Assembly: GCA_024349245.1 (NCBI GenBank)
Contig: JALDNG010000426.1
Coordinates: 94,183 to 158,182 of the forward strand
Direction of reading: 5' to 3'
DNA length: 64,000 nucleotides
Source of the DNA: Neodontobutis hainanensis
Taxonomy: Eukaryota; Chordata; Actinopteri; Gobiiformes; Odontobutidae
Made by a program: the position numbers and the translations under genes. The notes below the pieces were generated by a model. The model searched no databases, had not been told where the DNA came from, and saw only the letters and a list, made by a program, of their open reading frames with translations. This document shows positions 10,535-21,375 of this stretch, in pieces; the stretch's first letter is position 1, and the number at the start of each line of letters is the position of its first letter.

Positions 10535-10826
10535 ATCTCCAGGTCCTTCATGTCTGAGCTGGAGCAGCAGGAAGTGCAGTCTTCTTCAGTCCTTCCATTA
10601 TATTGGCCAAAATTATGTTTTTCACCAGTCGAGGCCTCTGAGTGACGCTCTGTCTGCACTGAGGGCAGCTGTAGCTTTTCTTCTGGACCTCTCCATCCCA
10701 GTGGGCTTTAACACAGCTCATGCAGTAGCTGTGTCCACAGGGAATAGTGACTGGATCCTTCAGTAAATCCAAGCAGATGGACCAGATGACGGTCTCTTGG
10801 TTAATTTGAAGTCCACTCTCTGCCAT
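10535..10826 (-). pseudogene. TRIM-type RING finger fragment, copy 1 (zinc ligand lost)
   Basis: The frame starts 'MAESGLQINQE' and carries a C3HC4 RING: 'ICLDLLKDPVTIPCGHSYC', 'CVKAHW' and 'SCPQCRQ'. RING domains recruit E2 enzymes for ubiquitin ligation, and this type heads the fish TRIM families. The first zinc-binding cysteine is replaced: this copy reads 'VIWSICL', whereas the copies at 24.3 and 57.8 kb read 'LICSICL'. The frame ends soon after 'ALPAAPA'. B-box, coiled coil and SPRY domains are absent. Downstream, a 29-T run (10,494-10,522) replaces the coding stretch still present in the other copies. I consider it a pseudogene. Confidence 0.8.
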
Positions 10827-11699
10827 TTTACTTGATGCAGTTGCAGTCCAGTAATTCCTAATCTACTGTGTATACTTATGAACCAAGTCTTGGCAGTGTC
10901 TTGCTTTAATCATTATTTGAAGAGAATAGAAATTGAGATCATGACATCTTTATTTTAGAAATGATAATGTTTGAGATTTTATTGTTGAAAAAGAAATGAC
11001 ACTACACAGTGATGGTGATTTAAAGAGCACTTGTGAGATGCGATGGGTTAAATGAAGGCCATCGACCTGGATATGGTAACTGTTTCTGTATACTGTTTAA
11101 GCAGAGGTACTGTGTAGACTTCAGTTGTACAGCATTTTGTCCTGGAGCTCTGCAACTGCTACAAATGGAATAACATAGCAACTCAATTGATTGCACTTCA
11201 AGTGTATATACACACACACAAATCTTTCCAAGATATATTAAAGGATCTTATGCCCTGTTTATACAAGAGTCAGGTGTTGGCACAACAAACCACCTGAACT
11301 ACTCTATTCCATATATGGGAATATCCTTTGGCTAAAAGCTGCCCCCTGTCAGAGTTCCTCCATTGAGACAAGGGACAATAAGCTCTTGTCTCTTTATTTA
11401 TATTTTATATAATAGATATTTTACTACTCTGGCTGGCCGGCCACAACAGTCACACAAGGAACACATTGCCTCAGTGTTGTCCGTCCAGTAGAAAAGGTTA
11501 ATGCAAAAGCATCTGGACTCATTTTCAAGGTGAAGATGTTTTGTCTCAAATTCCAAGACTCTATCAATTCTGAGATCAACTGGTAAAAGGTGTGCATGCA
11601 TATGTGTGGTCATTAGTGTCACTGCCTTTCATGGTATTGTTAAAGTGAAACTGTTTTGCTTTAGGTTTCAAAACACTGTAAATACTAGGCACCATGAAT

Positions 11700-12440
11700 C
11701 TGAGGCCACCCCCTGTTCAGTAAGGGCTTTTCCATTTCAACAGATGGCCTCCTTCACCCCTCTCAACCCATCTGGCCTCTGTGGTTAAAATTTGGACATT
11801 GAACTTGATCTCTTCCACTGATTTCTGGGTTATGCTTTTGACCCACATATCATCAACATCTGACCCAGTGATTGGGCACTGCACCGGGGGAAAAAGACCA
11901 GAGCTATGTTCTCAACTTCCTATACAATCAGACGGGTTGATCCCATGGCACAGCTGTAGAATTTGCCTCTGAACTGAAAATGAGTAGTGTTCAAACATAC
12001 CTCCAGTAAACTGTAAATATGCTCGGGGTAGGGGGTGAGGTTTGTCCTGTAGAGATGTGTCTTGTGGTGGTCTCTTCCTTACAACAACTTGTAGTGGAAT
12101 TTCTTTGTGTATTTTTGGTAAGCCATAGATGTATGGAGTGGTGTTCCCAGGATCCAGCCTGTAGTACAGAGGTTGACCTTCTTCTTGTACCCACTTGTTG
12201 GATCTCTTCTCAGGGTCGCATAGGTGGTGTCACTGAGTAAGCTGTTAATACTGGACTTGTAGTCATCTGTGTTCAGAATCACAGTGCATCTTTCCTTGTC
12301 TGTGGGCCTTCTCCAGTGCTGACAAAGCCCCCCCCCCCCCTTTACTCAACCCTTAAAGTGATATTAGACGGGGGAGGTTTGGCACTAGCCAGCGCAGCTA
12401 TGATCTTGAGTCTCAGTTCTTCAGCTTCATTTCTAGAACA
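11700..12440 (-). pseudogene. Penelope-like element reverse transcriptase remnant
   Basis: On the - strand, 12,091-12,143 encodes 'PYIYGLPKIHKEIPL', the diagnostic 'YGLPKIHK' block of Penelope-like reverse transcriptases. Just upstream are 'VILNTDDYKSSINSLL' and 'LRRDPTSGYKKK', also family-typical. Nearer the 3' side (about 11,760-11,870), 'DDMWVKSITQKS' matches a later palm-region block. The catalytic DD segment between them is deleted and several stops occur. No GIY-YIG endonuclease is seen. The remnant lies in the extra part of block A that block B lacks, so it was inserted after, or lost from, one copy. Confidence 0.7.
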
Positions 12441-13380
12441 CTTGTTCCTTATGGCTGATTCTGTTGCTGTAATGAGGTCTACTGTAGGGATGTACGTCAG
12501 AGCAGCAGAAATTGAGCACTACAGAACCGCAAACGTGCTGGGGTTCAGAATTGAAATGGACCACGGAGAATTTATACCATGTGGCAGTGCAAATAAATGT
12601 AACATGAGACCAAGACTATTTTTCACTATAGACAACTGTTTAACTGCACGGCTTATGGATTTCTTCAAATAGACTTTAAATCAGCTGAGAAATGGGAATA
12701 CGGTACATAGTTCAAAGTTTGAGCACATTTCATTTCACAAAATCTATAAGCTGATGGAGATCAGGCTTGGACACTAGGTCCAGATACACCCATCTAAAGC
12801 TGGGTGCCCAAACTATTATTTATTTTGTATATGTATTAGTTGTCCAAGGGCCAAACGCTAAACTTTTGCACATGATGTAAACAAATGTTAGTCTTCGTTT
12901 AGTTCTAACGAGGGAGTGCCTCATTGAAACTTAATATTTTTGACCACAACTTATGCTGTTTGACCCAGCCCTTTTCAGAAATTGGTCTTTATTTACATTT
13001 ATTTATTTATTTTTTAATAAATCTTTGAAGTCGTGTTTTTTTTTTTTTTTTTTTTTCCTCAGTTGTAATGCTGAAACGATGGTGTGCTTGTAATTCTGAT
13101 AAATATGAGTGAATAATGACCCTGACTTTAGAAGCTTGAGTCTGATACATTTCAAATTATTTTCAAATGTTGTTACAAAGCAGCTAATGTTAACTCTGTG
13201 GCATTTTTGGGGTTACATTTTGCCAGGGACTTGGCCAAGATATAATATAGGATGTAATTATCTGTGCATTGTTAGTTGTTTATAATAAGACACTTTTTTT
13301 CTATAACTGTTCTGTATGTAATTTTCACTTTTTGCATGATACACTGCACCCTAGATTAGTACACTAAATGCCTCCATCTG
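12440..13380. other. No recognisable feature
   Basis: A 118-residue + strand frame at 12,316-12,672 overlaps the Penelope-like remnant and shows no domain. A T run lies near 13,038-13,056. Otherwise I see no structured element. Confidence 0.35.
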
Positions 13381-13605
13381 TTTAAACCAGTTGGAACCAT
13401 TTTGTTCACCCCTGACTGGACACAGTGGTCCACCTGTGCCTCATTGGATTCCCTATAAAGTCTGTGGTTTTCCCCTGTCCTGTGCTGGATTGTAGTCTCT
13501 AGCCTTGTGTTTTGGTAGCCAGTGTTTCCTTGTGTTATTGGAATAAACCCTGCCTCTTGTGGGTCTGCACAGTGAGTCCTTTTGCCTGTTCCTGAAACCG
13601 TCACA
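13380..13605 (+). mobile_element. LTR-like fragment (probable solo LTR 3' part)
   Basis: The stretch has LTR-like order: a TATA-type box 'cctataaagtc' near 13,450, a polyadenylation signal 'aataaa' near 13,540 and an end 'gaaaccgtcaca' at 13,605, which is a common fish Gypsy-type terminus. I could not define the 5' end or a target duplication, so this is a tentative call. Confidence 0.4.
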
Positions 13606-13979
13606 TTTCTGGCATTGGCTGTCTCATTACATTCACTTATTGCTAATTTACTTGTAAGTGGGCCCTCTGCAGTTGCCAGCATGCTCCCCTGGATATGGGA
13701 CGCTCTGACAAAGAGGCCATACCATACATTATTTTACTCACTCAGGCTTTTTTTTTTTTTTTTTTTTTGTTAGTATAAACCAGAGCTGAATGTGTGAATA
13801 AGGAATATTTATGGAACATTATCAACACAATAAAAAAACATAATATAAATGTGTTTTTATTACAGCACAAACGTTTGCACACAGTGACGGTGGCCAAAGA
13901 CGACTACATCCCTCGACTGCAGAGCAGACTTTTGGGGAATTGTCTAAAGTCTTCAGGGGGACTTGCAAGAAGAGTGTAG

Positions 13980-14160
13980 CAGCTGTTTATACTATAGTTG
14001 ACTATATTAAAAATGAAGTACTCCATTTGTGCAAAGACTCGATAATAACAGTAATGACACGTAAAGTATTCTGTCTGATACAAGGTCACTAATTTTAGCC
14101 ATTATCCTGCCGAGACGGCGGGTCTCGGTGAAGGCTAAGTTACGCGAGTTGTTTATGTAG
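13980..14160 (-). repeat. Interspersed repeat, inverted partner at 23,750-23,910
   Basis: The sequence around 'taatgacacgtaaagtattctgtctgatac' and 'taagttacgcgagttgttt' is the reverse complement of the 23,750-23,910 region with mismatches. Unrecognised family; probably a short non-autonomous element. Confidence 0.55.
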
Positions 14161-14329
14161 CTGCTCCGGAAACTTTAGCTGTTTTAGACAAACATTACAT
14201 GCAGTCGCCATATCATACAAAGGTAGCTCTAACTGCTGTATAAAACGCTTTATAAAACATGCCAGTGTCAAACATTAGTCGCCTGCTTTTCTCCCATGGA
14301 GTTCTTTTACTGCTGTGTCAGCACTCGAG

Positions 14330-15050
14330 TCAAATAGTTTACACTCAAAGTTTTGCGTGCGTGCGACCACTCGACTCAAAAGAATAAACCCAATGTGTTT
14401 TCTTCTAAAAGGCCCCAAATTTGTTGAGTATTATCTAGACACGAGTGCCAAAAAAGTTTGTTTTTTGATTTGTGGCTGTGGTTGTAATGAGCCTGTGAAG
14501 AGGCAGCCATTTCTTTCGGAAATAAATGCCATTTCCCAATTGCCAGGATGCTTCCTTTTGGAGGACGCTCCTCTAAAACCACGACTAGTGTCTTGGAAAA
14601 CTCCTCAGAATCTTTTGGAACTGGTAAACTTGTTTTAGACAACTAATGTTTACATTTACTTGTTAAAAGGGGGGGTGTAGCGCTTTCTGAGTCATTGAAA
14701 AATCTCCAGCCAGTACTTTGTTTTTCTCGCCTTAGCCCAAGCATGATGTCTTATTTTCAAAAGTTCAGACAGATCACAGGAAAATCAGGGAATGTGCAGA
14801 CATTTAACTCTAAATACAAGGTGGTGTAGCAGGCCCGAGGAGTAGCATAGGCCCGAGGTGATGACGCAGGCTCCAGCCAGAAGAAGATTCAAGCAGAGGC
14901 ACAGGCCCGGTTATTTGACGTTACCGTGAAGTTTGCACTTTAAAGCACAAAATGCATTCCTCCGAGTACATGTGTCTCCCTGTCGCAAGGGAGGCCTGGG
15001 CCTTTATTTCCGCTTGCGGCTTTAATTATTATTTATTTTTATTTTTTTTT
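14330..15050. other. No recognisable feature
   Basis: Overlapping frames on both strands at 14,315-14,642 have no recognisable domain. A short repeated phrase 'ggcccgagg' occurs twice near 14,831-14,860. Nothing else is supported. Confidence 0.35.
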
Positions 15051-16190
15051 TTTATGTTTCCATATCAGCTTTAGGCATGGGTAGGTCTTTGGATCGAGTT
15101 CTTAAACAAATCAATTGTGCAAAACTATCATCCTTCTTTCTGACCAGTTTTTAATTCTGCTATTTTGAAGTTGGTCCAGAAGTTGACTCCTATTGGTTCC
15201 TAGTAAAGCACTGTCACTTTTGACTGGAGACAACTGGGAAAAAGTCTTCGACTGCAATGAGGCTTATGTTCCCAAATGATAAGTCACCTGTTTTTCTGCT
15301 CCTCTAGTTATGAAAACATACAATGGCTCAGGGTGTTTTCCATTAACTTTTTTTTTTTTTTTTTTTTTATAACAAACATTGTGCCTCTTGTTCAGAACAA
15401 GTTATGGTCCAGGTAGATTAACACAGTCATTGTTTTTTTTTTCCATCTCATCTAAATCTTTTGTTTCAATTTCGAATTGACGATTGTCTCCACTGACCAC
15501 ACAGTTCCATTGCTGATTTGCACATTGCCAGTTTTATAAAATTGCTCAAATGATTGATGGCCTGCAGGTAGAAGGTCTTGGTCAACGCGCTATGGTAAAA
15601 ACATCTGAAGTATGCTTTTATGGTGTAACTCAGGATTTTTTGTTTTGGAGAATTTGTGCGTATCTCACAACAGCCGGTTTGGTTCATGTTCTTTTTTTTT
15701 TTTTTTTTAATGAAACCACATGATCTTTGCAATTTATTTGTTTGCATTTCTCATTTTTACTTGGCCCACAGTATTCTGATGCAAAGATGGCTAGACACGT
15801 CATTATATACGTGATTTTGTTAATTCGCTTATTGGCTTGCCAAGTTTAATATTGTCCAATATTTTTTGTACAAATACTACTTTCCTTGAACTTTCTTTCA
15901 GGTGCATATTTGCTACTCTGTAAACAGCTTCTTGTGCTGAAACATCTCGATTATGGAGCTACACTTGGCTAGCTTTTTCATTGCATTTTTAGCATCTTCA
16001 TTTCCCTCTTTTGTAGCCTCTTTATGATCATTGTTTAGCAACAAGCCCATTTCCTTTTCTTGTTTTGAGAGGGAACTCAGAATATATTCTTGGTCTTCCT
16101 TATGATCCCAATAGAAATGTACACTATCAGACAATAGGCGGAATACAAATGATACTGTTCTGTCTGACAACTTCATTAACTTATAACAAT
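15050..16190 (-). mobile_element. Helentron fragment, copy B (Rep-helicase part)
   Basis: The - strand frame 15,913-16,176 contains 'KQEKEMGLLLNNDHKEATKEGN', the same Rep-region block as 3,540-3,600. Farther left, 15,100-15,300 is the reverse complement of the helicase region with the 'GDFFQLSPV'-type block (compare 3,890-4,060). Poly(T) runs at 15,348-15,369 and 15,691-15,708 break the frames. The shared phrase 'ggctcagggtgttttccattaact' links it to the copy near 61,380. It is truncated at both ends. Confidence 0.75.
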
Positions 16191-16319
16191 AAATAGAAGA
16201 TTAGCTTACCCTTATCCTGTTTTCTTTTTTACTTTTTTGAGAATGATTTCCTTTCAGCTTCCTTTAGTTCTCTGTATTTCACAAACTGGAGAACAGCTGA
16301 AGCTGACTTCGTTGGAATG

Positions 16320-16370
<51 letters not shown>

Positions 16371-17220
16371 ATTACCTCTTGGGCACTGTTGGACATGACA
16401 CATGGCCATCACCTGAAGTTCTAAGAGCGTTCTCTATAACAAAGCTTAAATCTCTCCCACATGAACGGCAAAGTCAGCCATTGGATGCCACAGAAAGGAC
16501 AATACATTGATCTGAAAAAGACTGATTGAAATTACTGATTTCAATACATTGTAATATTTTAATTGTACCATCAATCTGCTATGTCTTTTATATATCTGGT
16601 TTAACCCTATTTCCGTGAACCTTGAACATTATGGCCCAGTTACACAGGGAGTAGCCTATTAAACCTTTCAATAAGGGCATTTAAGTGGCTTTTATAAACT
16701 TTCACTAAAGAGAGAAAATGGTGTCCATATTGAGACAAAACAATGGCAGTGACATACTTGAAGATATGTCAGTATATGTTGCTTTTACTTAAATCAGCTA
16801 AACATGAATTTCAATCTGGGACTAGTTTAAGCCTAGTCTGTGAAACTGGGGGTATATTTTGTTGCTAAATTAAGTCTGCTAACAATGTAACGTTGTACCG
16901 CAACAGTGTATCAATATATTTAGGCCAACAATATACAAACGACTGAGCAATTATACGATCATGATATAAAAGTAAACAAAAAAAACTCACCTTTCAGGTC
17001 AGTGACAACAACACTGGCGACAGGCAAGCAAACAATAAGCAGGTCCCAGTAGGGGTTCGTCACTCAAAGGAGTCCCCTTAAAACATATCCGTTGTGGTCT
17101 GTGTAATTTGCAGCGCGTTTTTGAATTTGCAGCGCGTTGTGAACTTTTGCAGCGCGTGTGGTCAAACTGACGAAGATGTTTTCTTTATTTGCTGGTGCTT
17201 TCTTCATTTGCAGTGTGTTG
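16190..17220. other. Non-coding segment with CA microsatellite
   Basis: A (CA)n tract occupies about 16,321-16,368. At 17,108-17,160 the phrase 'gcagcgcgt' occurs three times in about 50 bp. No coding motif is seen apart from the right-hand end, which runs into a LINE. Confidence 0.5.
16321..16368. repeat. (CA)n microsatellite
   Basis: About 23 uninterrupted CA units. Confidence 0.95.
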
Positions 17221-17672
17221 AGCTGTCTCGCCCACCGTAGTATTGGGAGCCAGAGCAGAAAGTACAGGAGAGATGTGTCCGTGTTTGTGACTGTTAGCAG
17301 ACGGGCAGCAGCATTTTACACAAGCTGCAAATGTAGAAGACCAGTTTGGTTAACAACCACATAGAGTGCATTGCAGTAATCTATGTGGGCGCAAACAAAA
17401 GTGTGAATAGCTTTCTCCAGGTCAGCACGACCAAAGAAGAGTTTAGCTGAAAAGCTTCCCCTGACCACAGAATCTCTTTTTTTTTTTTTTTTTTTTTTAA
17501 TTTTACGCTGCTGTCTAGTTTCACTCCCAACATTCTGACAACATGGTTAAAGTAAGGTGCCAAAGCAACAGGACAAGGAGCTGAAACACTAGGCAGGTTG
17601 GACGTGCCAAACACAATGCATTCTTTTTTCCCTCATTCAAACACAGAAAATTCTGAAACGGCCACAGTATGA
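17220..17672 (-). pseudogene. Outer L2-type LINE, RT C-terminal part
   Basis: On the - strand, shifting frames read 'LNEGKKECIVFGTSN' (compare 'LNADKTELLLIGPAS' of the inner LINE), then 'HVVRMLGVKLDSSVK', a 'DYCNAL'-like block near 17,365-17,385 and 'NAAARLLTVTNTD' near 17,290-17,330. These are consecutive blocks of the thumb and C-terminal region of L2-clade reverse transcriptases. A T run at 17,467-17,498 disrupts the frame. The element continues at 19,254-19,480, beyond an inserted LINE. Confidence 0.65.
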
Positions 17673-19253
17673 TGTCATCTAGACAAGACAAGACATTTAT
17701 TTTTGTATAGCCCAATATCACAACAGCCGCCTCAAAGGGCTTAACAGACTGCACTAGACAACACCCCCTGTCCTTAGACCCTCCATCAGGGTGAGGAAAA
17801 ACTCCAAAAAAAACCCAGCCGGGAAAAAAGAGAAACCTCAGGAGAACCACAGAAGGAGGGATCCACTCCCAGGACGGACAGGCCGTGCAAGAATGTGTCC
17901 AGGACAGTTGGAAAAAAAAAAAAATACAAAACATATTCACAAAAAACATTTATGTTGACAGCGTCCAGTGTCCACTCTGTCTGTGTATGTAAGGTGAATG
18001 GGACCTCAGCCATTATCAAGGTAGATAAAAGATGAGCTGTGGGTCCTCACACTGGAGCAGAGTCAGGGGGGGGTGGGGCAGTACACATCACCCATCAGAT
18101 CAGAGGTTTGCGTCCACCCTAGGAGGAGGTAGAAAGGAGAAAAACAAAAGTGCTAAATACTACTGAAAATAGGCAGATGTAATAATAATATGAGCGGTTG
18201 AGTGTGTACCTACAGCTACCACCAGTGTAAACCTAATCCTATGATCAATCAGTCTCCATACGTTTGGTGAAATAAGTAAGTTTTGAGTTTGCTTTTGAAA
18301 ATCTCAACAGAGTCAGATCGCCGCACTTCCACCGGGAGCCCATTCCACAGAAATGGGGCTCTATAAGAAAAGGCTCTGTAGCCAGCAGACTTCTTCTTTA
18401 TTCGAGGAAGTTGAAGGAGGCCAGCGTCCTGAGAGCGAAGGGTACGAGCTGGAGTATACCAGGTGATAAGGTCAGATGGGTAAGAGGGCGCGCGTCCACA
18501 AAGGATTTTATAGGTTAACAAGAGAACTTTGAAATCAGCTCTAACATGAATAGGAAGCCAGTGTAATGAAGCCAGGACTGGAGTAATGTGATCAAACTTC
18601 CTGGTCTTTGTTAAAAGTCTGGCGGCTGTATTTTGGACCATTTGTAGACTGTGAGTACTTTTCTTCGGCAGTCCAGAGAATAACGCATTACAGTAGTCCA
18701 GCCTGGATGTGACAAATGCATGAATGAGAATTTCAGCATCAGCTAAAGAGAGGCAGGAGCAAATTTGTGAGATATTCCGCAAGTGAAAAAAGCCCAATTT
18801 AGTGACCTCACTAATGTGCTGCTGCAGAGATAGTGTGGGGTCAAAAATTACACCGAGGTTCCTCGCAGTTTTGCCGTGCTCCAACACACAGTTGTTGATT
18901 GAGACAGTAAGATTGTTGAACTTGTGCCGATGACTGGCAGGACCAATTAACAAGAGCTCTGTTTTATCCGCGTTCAAATGGAGGAAGTTTTGAGACCATG
19001 TTTTAATTGAAACGAGGAAGGCCTCTAGACGCATGATGTCAGTAGTATTATTTGCTTTTATTGGTAGATACAGCTGTGTATCATCGGCATAACAGTGGAA
19101 GTTCACTCCATAACTTCTGCTGATTTGTCCCAATGGTGTAACATATAGTGAGAAAATTATGGGACCGAGCACAGACCCTTGTGGCACACCGAACTTCACT
19201 GGTGCCGTGGAGGAGAAGGATTTATTAAGAGACAAAATGTCCATCTGTTGATG
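17673..19253 (-). mobile_element. Inner L2-clade LINE, 5' truncated, inserted in another LINE
   Basis: The element begins on its 3' side with a typical fish LINE tail ('tagcccaatatcacaa' region near 17,710 and 'ccttagaccctccatcagg' near 17,775). It carries a long RT frame at 18,249-19,244 and stops abruptly inside the RT at its 5' side. Such 5' truncation is the normal result of target-primed reverse transcription. On both sides the sequence belongs to a second LINE, so the insertion is nested. Confidence 0.75.
18249..19244 (-). CDS. L2-clade LINE reverse transcriptase, C-terminal 331 residues
   Basis: This intact 331-residue frame starts within the RT palm: 'FGVPQGSVLGPIIFSLY' (about residues 18-34) and 'CYADDTQLYLP' (about 51-61), which holds the catalytic aspartates. 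It continues through 'LNADKTELLLIG' (about 89-100), 'ARNLGVIFDP', 'SRLDYCNALFSGLP', 'VQNTAARLL', 'LHWLPI' and the terminal 'FKSKLKTYLF'. This order is standard for L2/CR1-group LINEs. The endonuclease and the first half of the RT are missing through 5' truncation, so it cannot be autonomous. The uninterrupted frame suggests a fairly recent insertion compared with neighbouring LINE pieces. Confidence 0.85.
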   Translation of the reverse strand: MDILSLNKSFSSTAPVKFGVPQGSVLGPIIFSLYVTPLGQISRSYGVNFHCYADDTQLYLPIKANNTTDIMRLEAFLVSIKTWSQNFLHLNADKTELLLIGPASHRHKFNNLTVSINNCVLEHGKTARNLGVIFDPTLSLQQHISEVTKLGFFHLRNISQICSCLSLADAEILIHAFVTSRLDYCNALFSGLPKKSTHSLQMVQNTAARLLTKTRKFDHITPVLASLHWLPIHVRADFKVLLLTYKILCGRAPSYPSDLITWYTPARTLRSQDAGLLQLPRIKKKSAGYRAFSYRAPFLWNGLPVEVRRSDSVEIFKSKLKTYLFHQTYGD

Positions 19254-19480
19254 GATTCAAGACTGTCAGGACAAGCAGGAACAACCGGCAGGTAAATCTG
19301 CAGGTGGTCTGCATACAGACAGTAAGACTGTCCCTCAATATACCCAGTAACTTATCTATTTTCCACTTAGGCTCGGCCTGCCTGCACCTCCGCCTAAGGG
19401 TGTGGGTGGTGTCATTAAGCCAAGGATCTAGTTTAATCCTGAGAGATTTGCACCTGAAAGAGCAATGATTTTAATAATGT
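19254..19480 (-). pseudogene. Outer LINE, RT palm part beyond the nested insertion
   Basis: On the - strand the first ~90 bp read 'YCLYADHLQIYLPV' followed by 'DSLESINR', the RT active-site region with the second catalytic Asp replaced by His. This is the part expected immediately upstream of the C-terminal piece at 17,220-17,672, so both belong to one LINE split by the inner LINE. Farther right the similarity becomes unclear. Confidence 0.55.
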
Positions 19481-20495
19481 CTAGACAAGTGGAATTGAAG
19501 GAGATGAAGACCTATGTGCACAGCAAAACTCACTTTGTCCTGAGAGTAAAGAGTGGGGTTCATAAAGAAAGCAGTCAAAACTGACTGTTTTATGTAATAG
19601 AGCGTAAATCAGACATTTCTGTAAAGCCAAAAGCTTAAACGAAAATAATATTAATGTGTAGTGATGTGAATTATGTGATTGCCAGAATGTTTGACCAGGG
19701 CTTCAGCTTTTGTGCAACCGCAGGTGACGAGTTTAGCTATAGCCGAATCATTGTACAGTTTTGGTGTTAACTTCATCGCACAGTATAGCGATCTGTATGA
19801 TTGTTGTTGGGCCACACAGTGGAACACGGAGGTCAGCTCAGCAGCAGCTATTTTATTATACATCATCCTGCTTCTTAAAGACGGACGAGACCAACGTGTT
19901 AGTCTGTACATTCGCAGTGTTGGTACAGTGTAATTTGCTGCTAGTATGCAGCCTAACATCTGCCTCTCCTCCGGGAGAAACGCCAAACTCCTTCCTACCT
20001 TCCTACACACTTTACAGAACGCTTTACTTGCATCGCGTAAGACTGTAGCAATCCATGGATACTTGGCGTTTTGCTTTTTACTACTTGCGTTTTTTTTTTT
20101 TTTTAAGATAATCCTAATGCCTCAATGAAATGATTTCGGGCTGCATGGTTTGGCTTGTAATCTTTGTGTGTCCATTAAGTACATGTCTGTGATATTTTTT
20201 TTTTATTTATTTTATTTTATTTTCCTCCAAGATTGTTTGAACTGTTGGAAAAACCTTAAAATGTTTTCACTCACCAGATTAAAAAGCCTCTATATTTAAG
20301 ATAAAATTGGGCTCTAGAAGTGACTGATTTTGGTTAATTAAATGTTTTATTATATAGATGACACTCAGCATCTATTTTAGTGGTTAGATATTGACCTTGA
20401 TTATAAAATACCATTTAAATAAAACATTGGTTATTATATTGTTTTCAACTGTATTTATTTCAGTTTTCCTGATTACCTGAAACAATATTTTTCTC
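19480..20495. other. No recognisable feature
   Basis: A 119-residue - strand frame (19,651-20,010) is opposed by overlapping + strand frames. None shows a domain I know. The interval 19,680-20,060 is less AT-rich than its surroundings and has several CpG sites, so a captured exon or old promoter is possible but unsupported. AT-rich sequence follows. Confidence 0.3.
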
Positions 20496-20945
20496 AGGGT
20501 GCACAAGCCGGAGTGTTGAGCACTCCTGCCTCACAGCAAGAAGGTCAAGGGTTCAAATCTTTCCCGACTCTGCTCTTTCTGTGAGGAGTCTGCATGTCCT
20601 GCATGTGTTACCGTGGATTCTCTCTGGGTACTCTGGCTTCCTCCCACCGTCCAAAGACATGCATGTACAAGTTAATCGGCAACTCTAAAGTGAATTGCTT
20701 GGACATGCTTGCTCAGTTTCTCAATTTTATAACCCTACAACTGTAAATACATTAAATCAAACTATCAATTTGACATGGATTATTAAAGTAGTAGTGAATG
20801 AATGTGAGCGTGAATGGTTGTCTGTCAGTCTGACTCTATATGTCAGCCCTGTGACTAACTGGCCAGGGTGTACCCTGCTCCAGAACCAAAGTTGCTGGGA
20901 TAGGCTCCATTCACCTGTGACCCCTAACTGGACTAAGTGGTAGAA
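20496..20945 (+). mobile_element. tRNA-derived SINE, copy 2, with internal insertion
   Basis: Head: 'agtgttgagcactcctgcc' (box A region) and 'gggttcaaatct' (box B). Body: 'gtactctggcttcctcccacc' and 'gtccaaagacatgcatg'. The 3' body continues at about 20,800 with 'gtgtaccctgctcc' and 'gctgggataggctcc', after about 100 bp of AT-rich sequence (20,695-20,795) not expected in the family. It is the longest SINE copy in the window. Confidence 0.75.
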
Positions 20946-21370
20946 AATATTTTTCTCAAACAATATTTAATTCCATTTATTCCATTGTGTATATAGTTAA
21001 CATTTTGTTTTTTAATCAATAAAACCCAAATGTTGACTATATTCATATCAGCAGACTTGACAGAAGTTTGAACAGTTTTCCTAATTAACTATCATAGTCA
21101 TAGTCATTTTTTTTAGACCAGGTTTTGGTAATATTTTTTTCTACATTTACCCTTTTATAAGTGATAATAATCATTCTACTCCAATATTTGTGTCCGTTAT
21201 TCTTATTGCCTTCATTCCGTGTGGGGTTGGAACTACACTGATAATTAGGGTCTTTAATAGGTCTCGTAGTAGTAGTAGTAGTTGTTGTTAGAGTTTTTCA
21301 GTAAGAAAAGTTGTCAAATTGTATATGACTAAAACAAGGCAAAAGATTGTAACCAAAGGCCAACAAGCCT
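20946..21370. other. No recognisable feature
   Basis: AT-rich sequence with a short 'tagtagtagtag' run near 21,268. Nothing else is seen. Confidence 0.4.
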
Positions 21371-21375
21371 TTGTT

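Larger units (their letters stand above)
6120..14330 (+). repeat. Duplicated block, copy A
   Basis: Segments in this interval recur in the same order and orientation at 54,860-59,350 (block B). Examples are 'acactggacatttcccagtaac' near 6,155 and 54,900, the inverted-repeat arms, the LINE piece, the 9,100-9,500 segment, the RING fragment and the 11,040-11,620 segment. The end piece 13,870-14,330 matches 59,170-59,350. A third partial copy lies at 24,260-27,560. Copy A is longer because of extra insertions: a SINE (7,521), the Penelope-like piece and the LTR-like piece at 11.7-13.6 kb. Confidence 0.75.

Noticed and set aside
14315..14642. Paired ~100-residue frames on both strands
   Set aside because: Sense and antisense frames of similar length with no motif; likely chance.
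17158..17364. Small secreted protein with signal-like start on the + strand
   Set aside because: The hydrophobic start is antisense to LINE reverse transcriptase sequence ('NAAARLL' block), so the frame is a shadow.
19651..20010. 119-residue minus-strand gene
   Set aside because: Overlapped by equally long frames on the other strand, with no recognisable domain or start/splice context. Kept only as an unassigned region.
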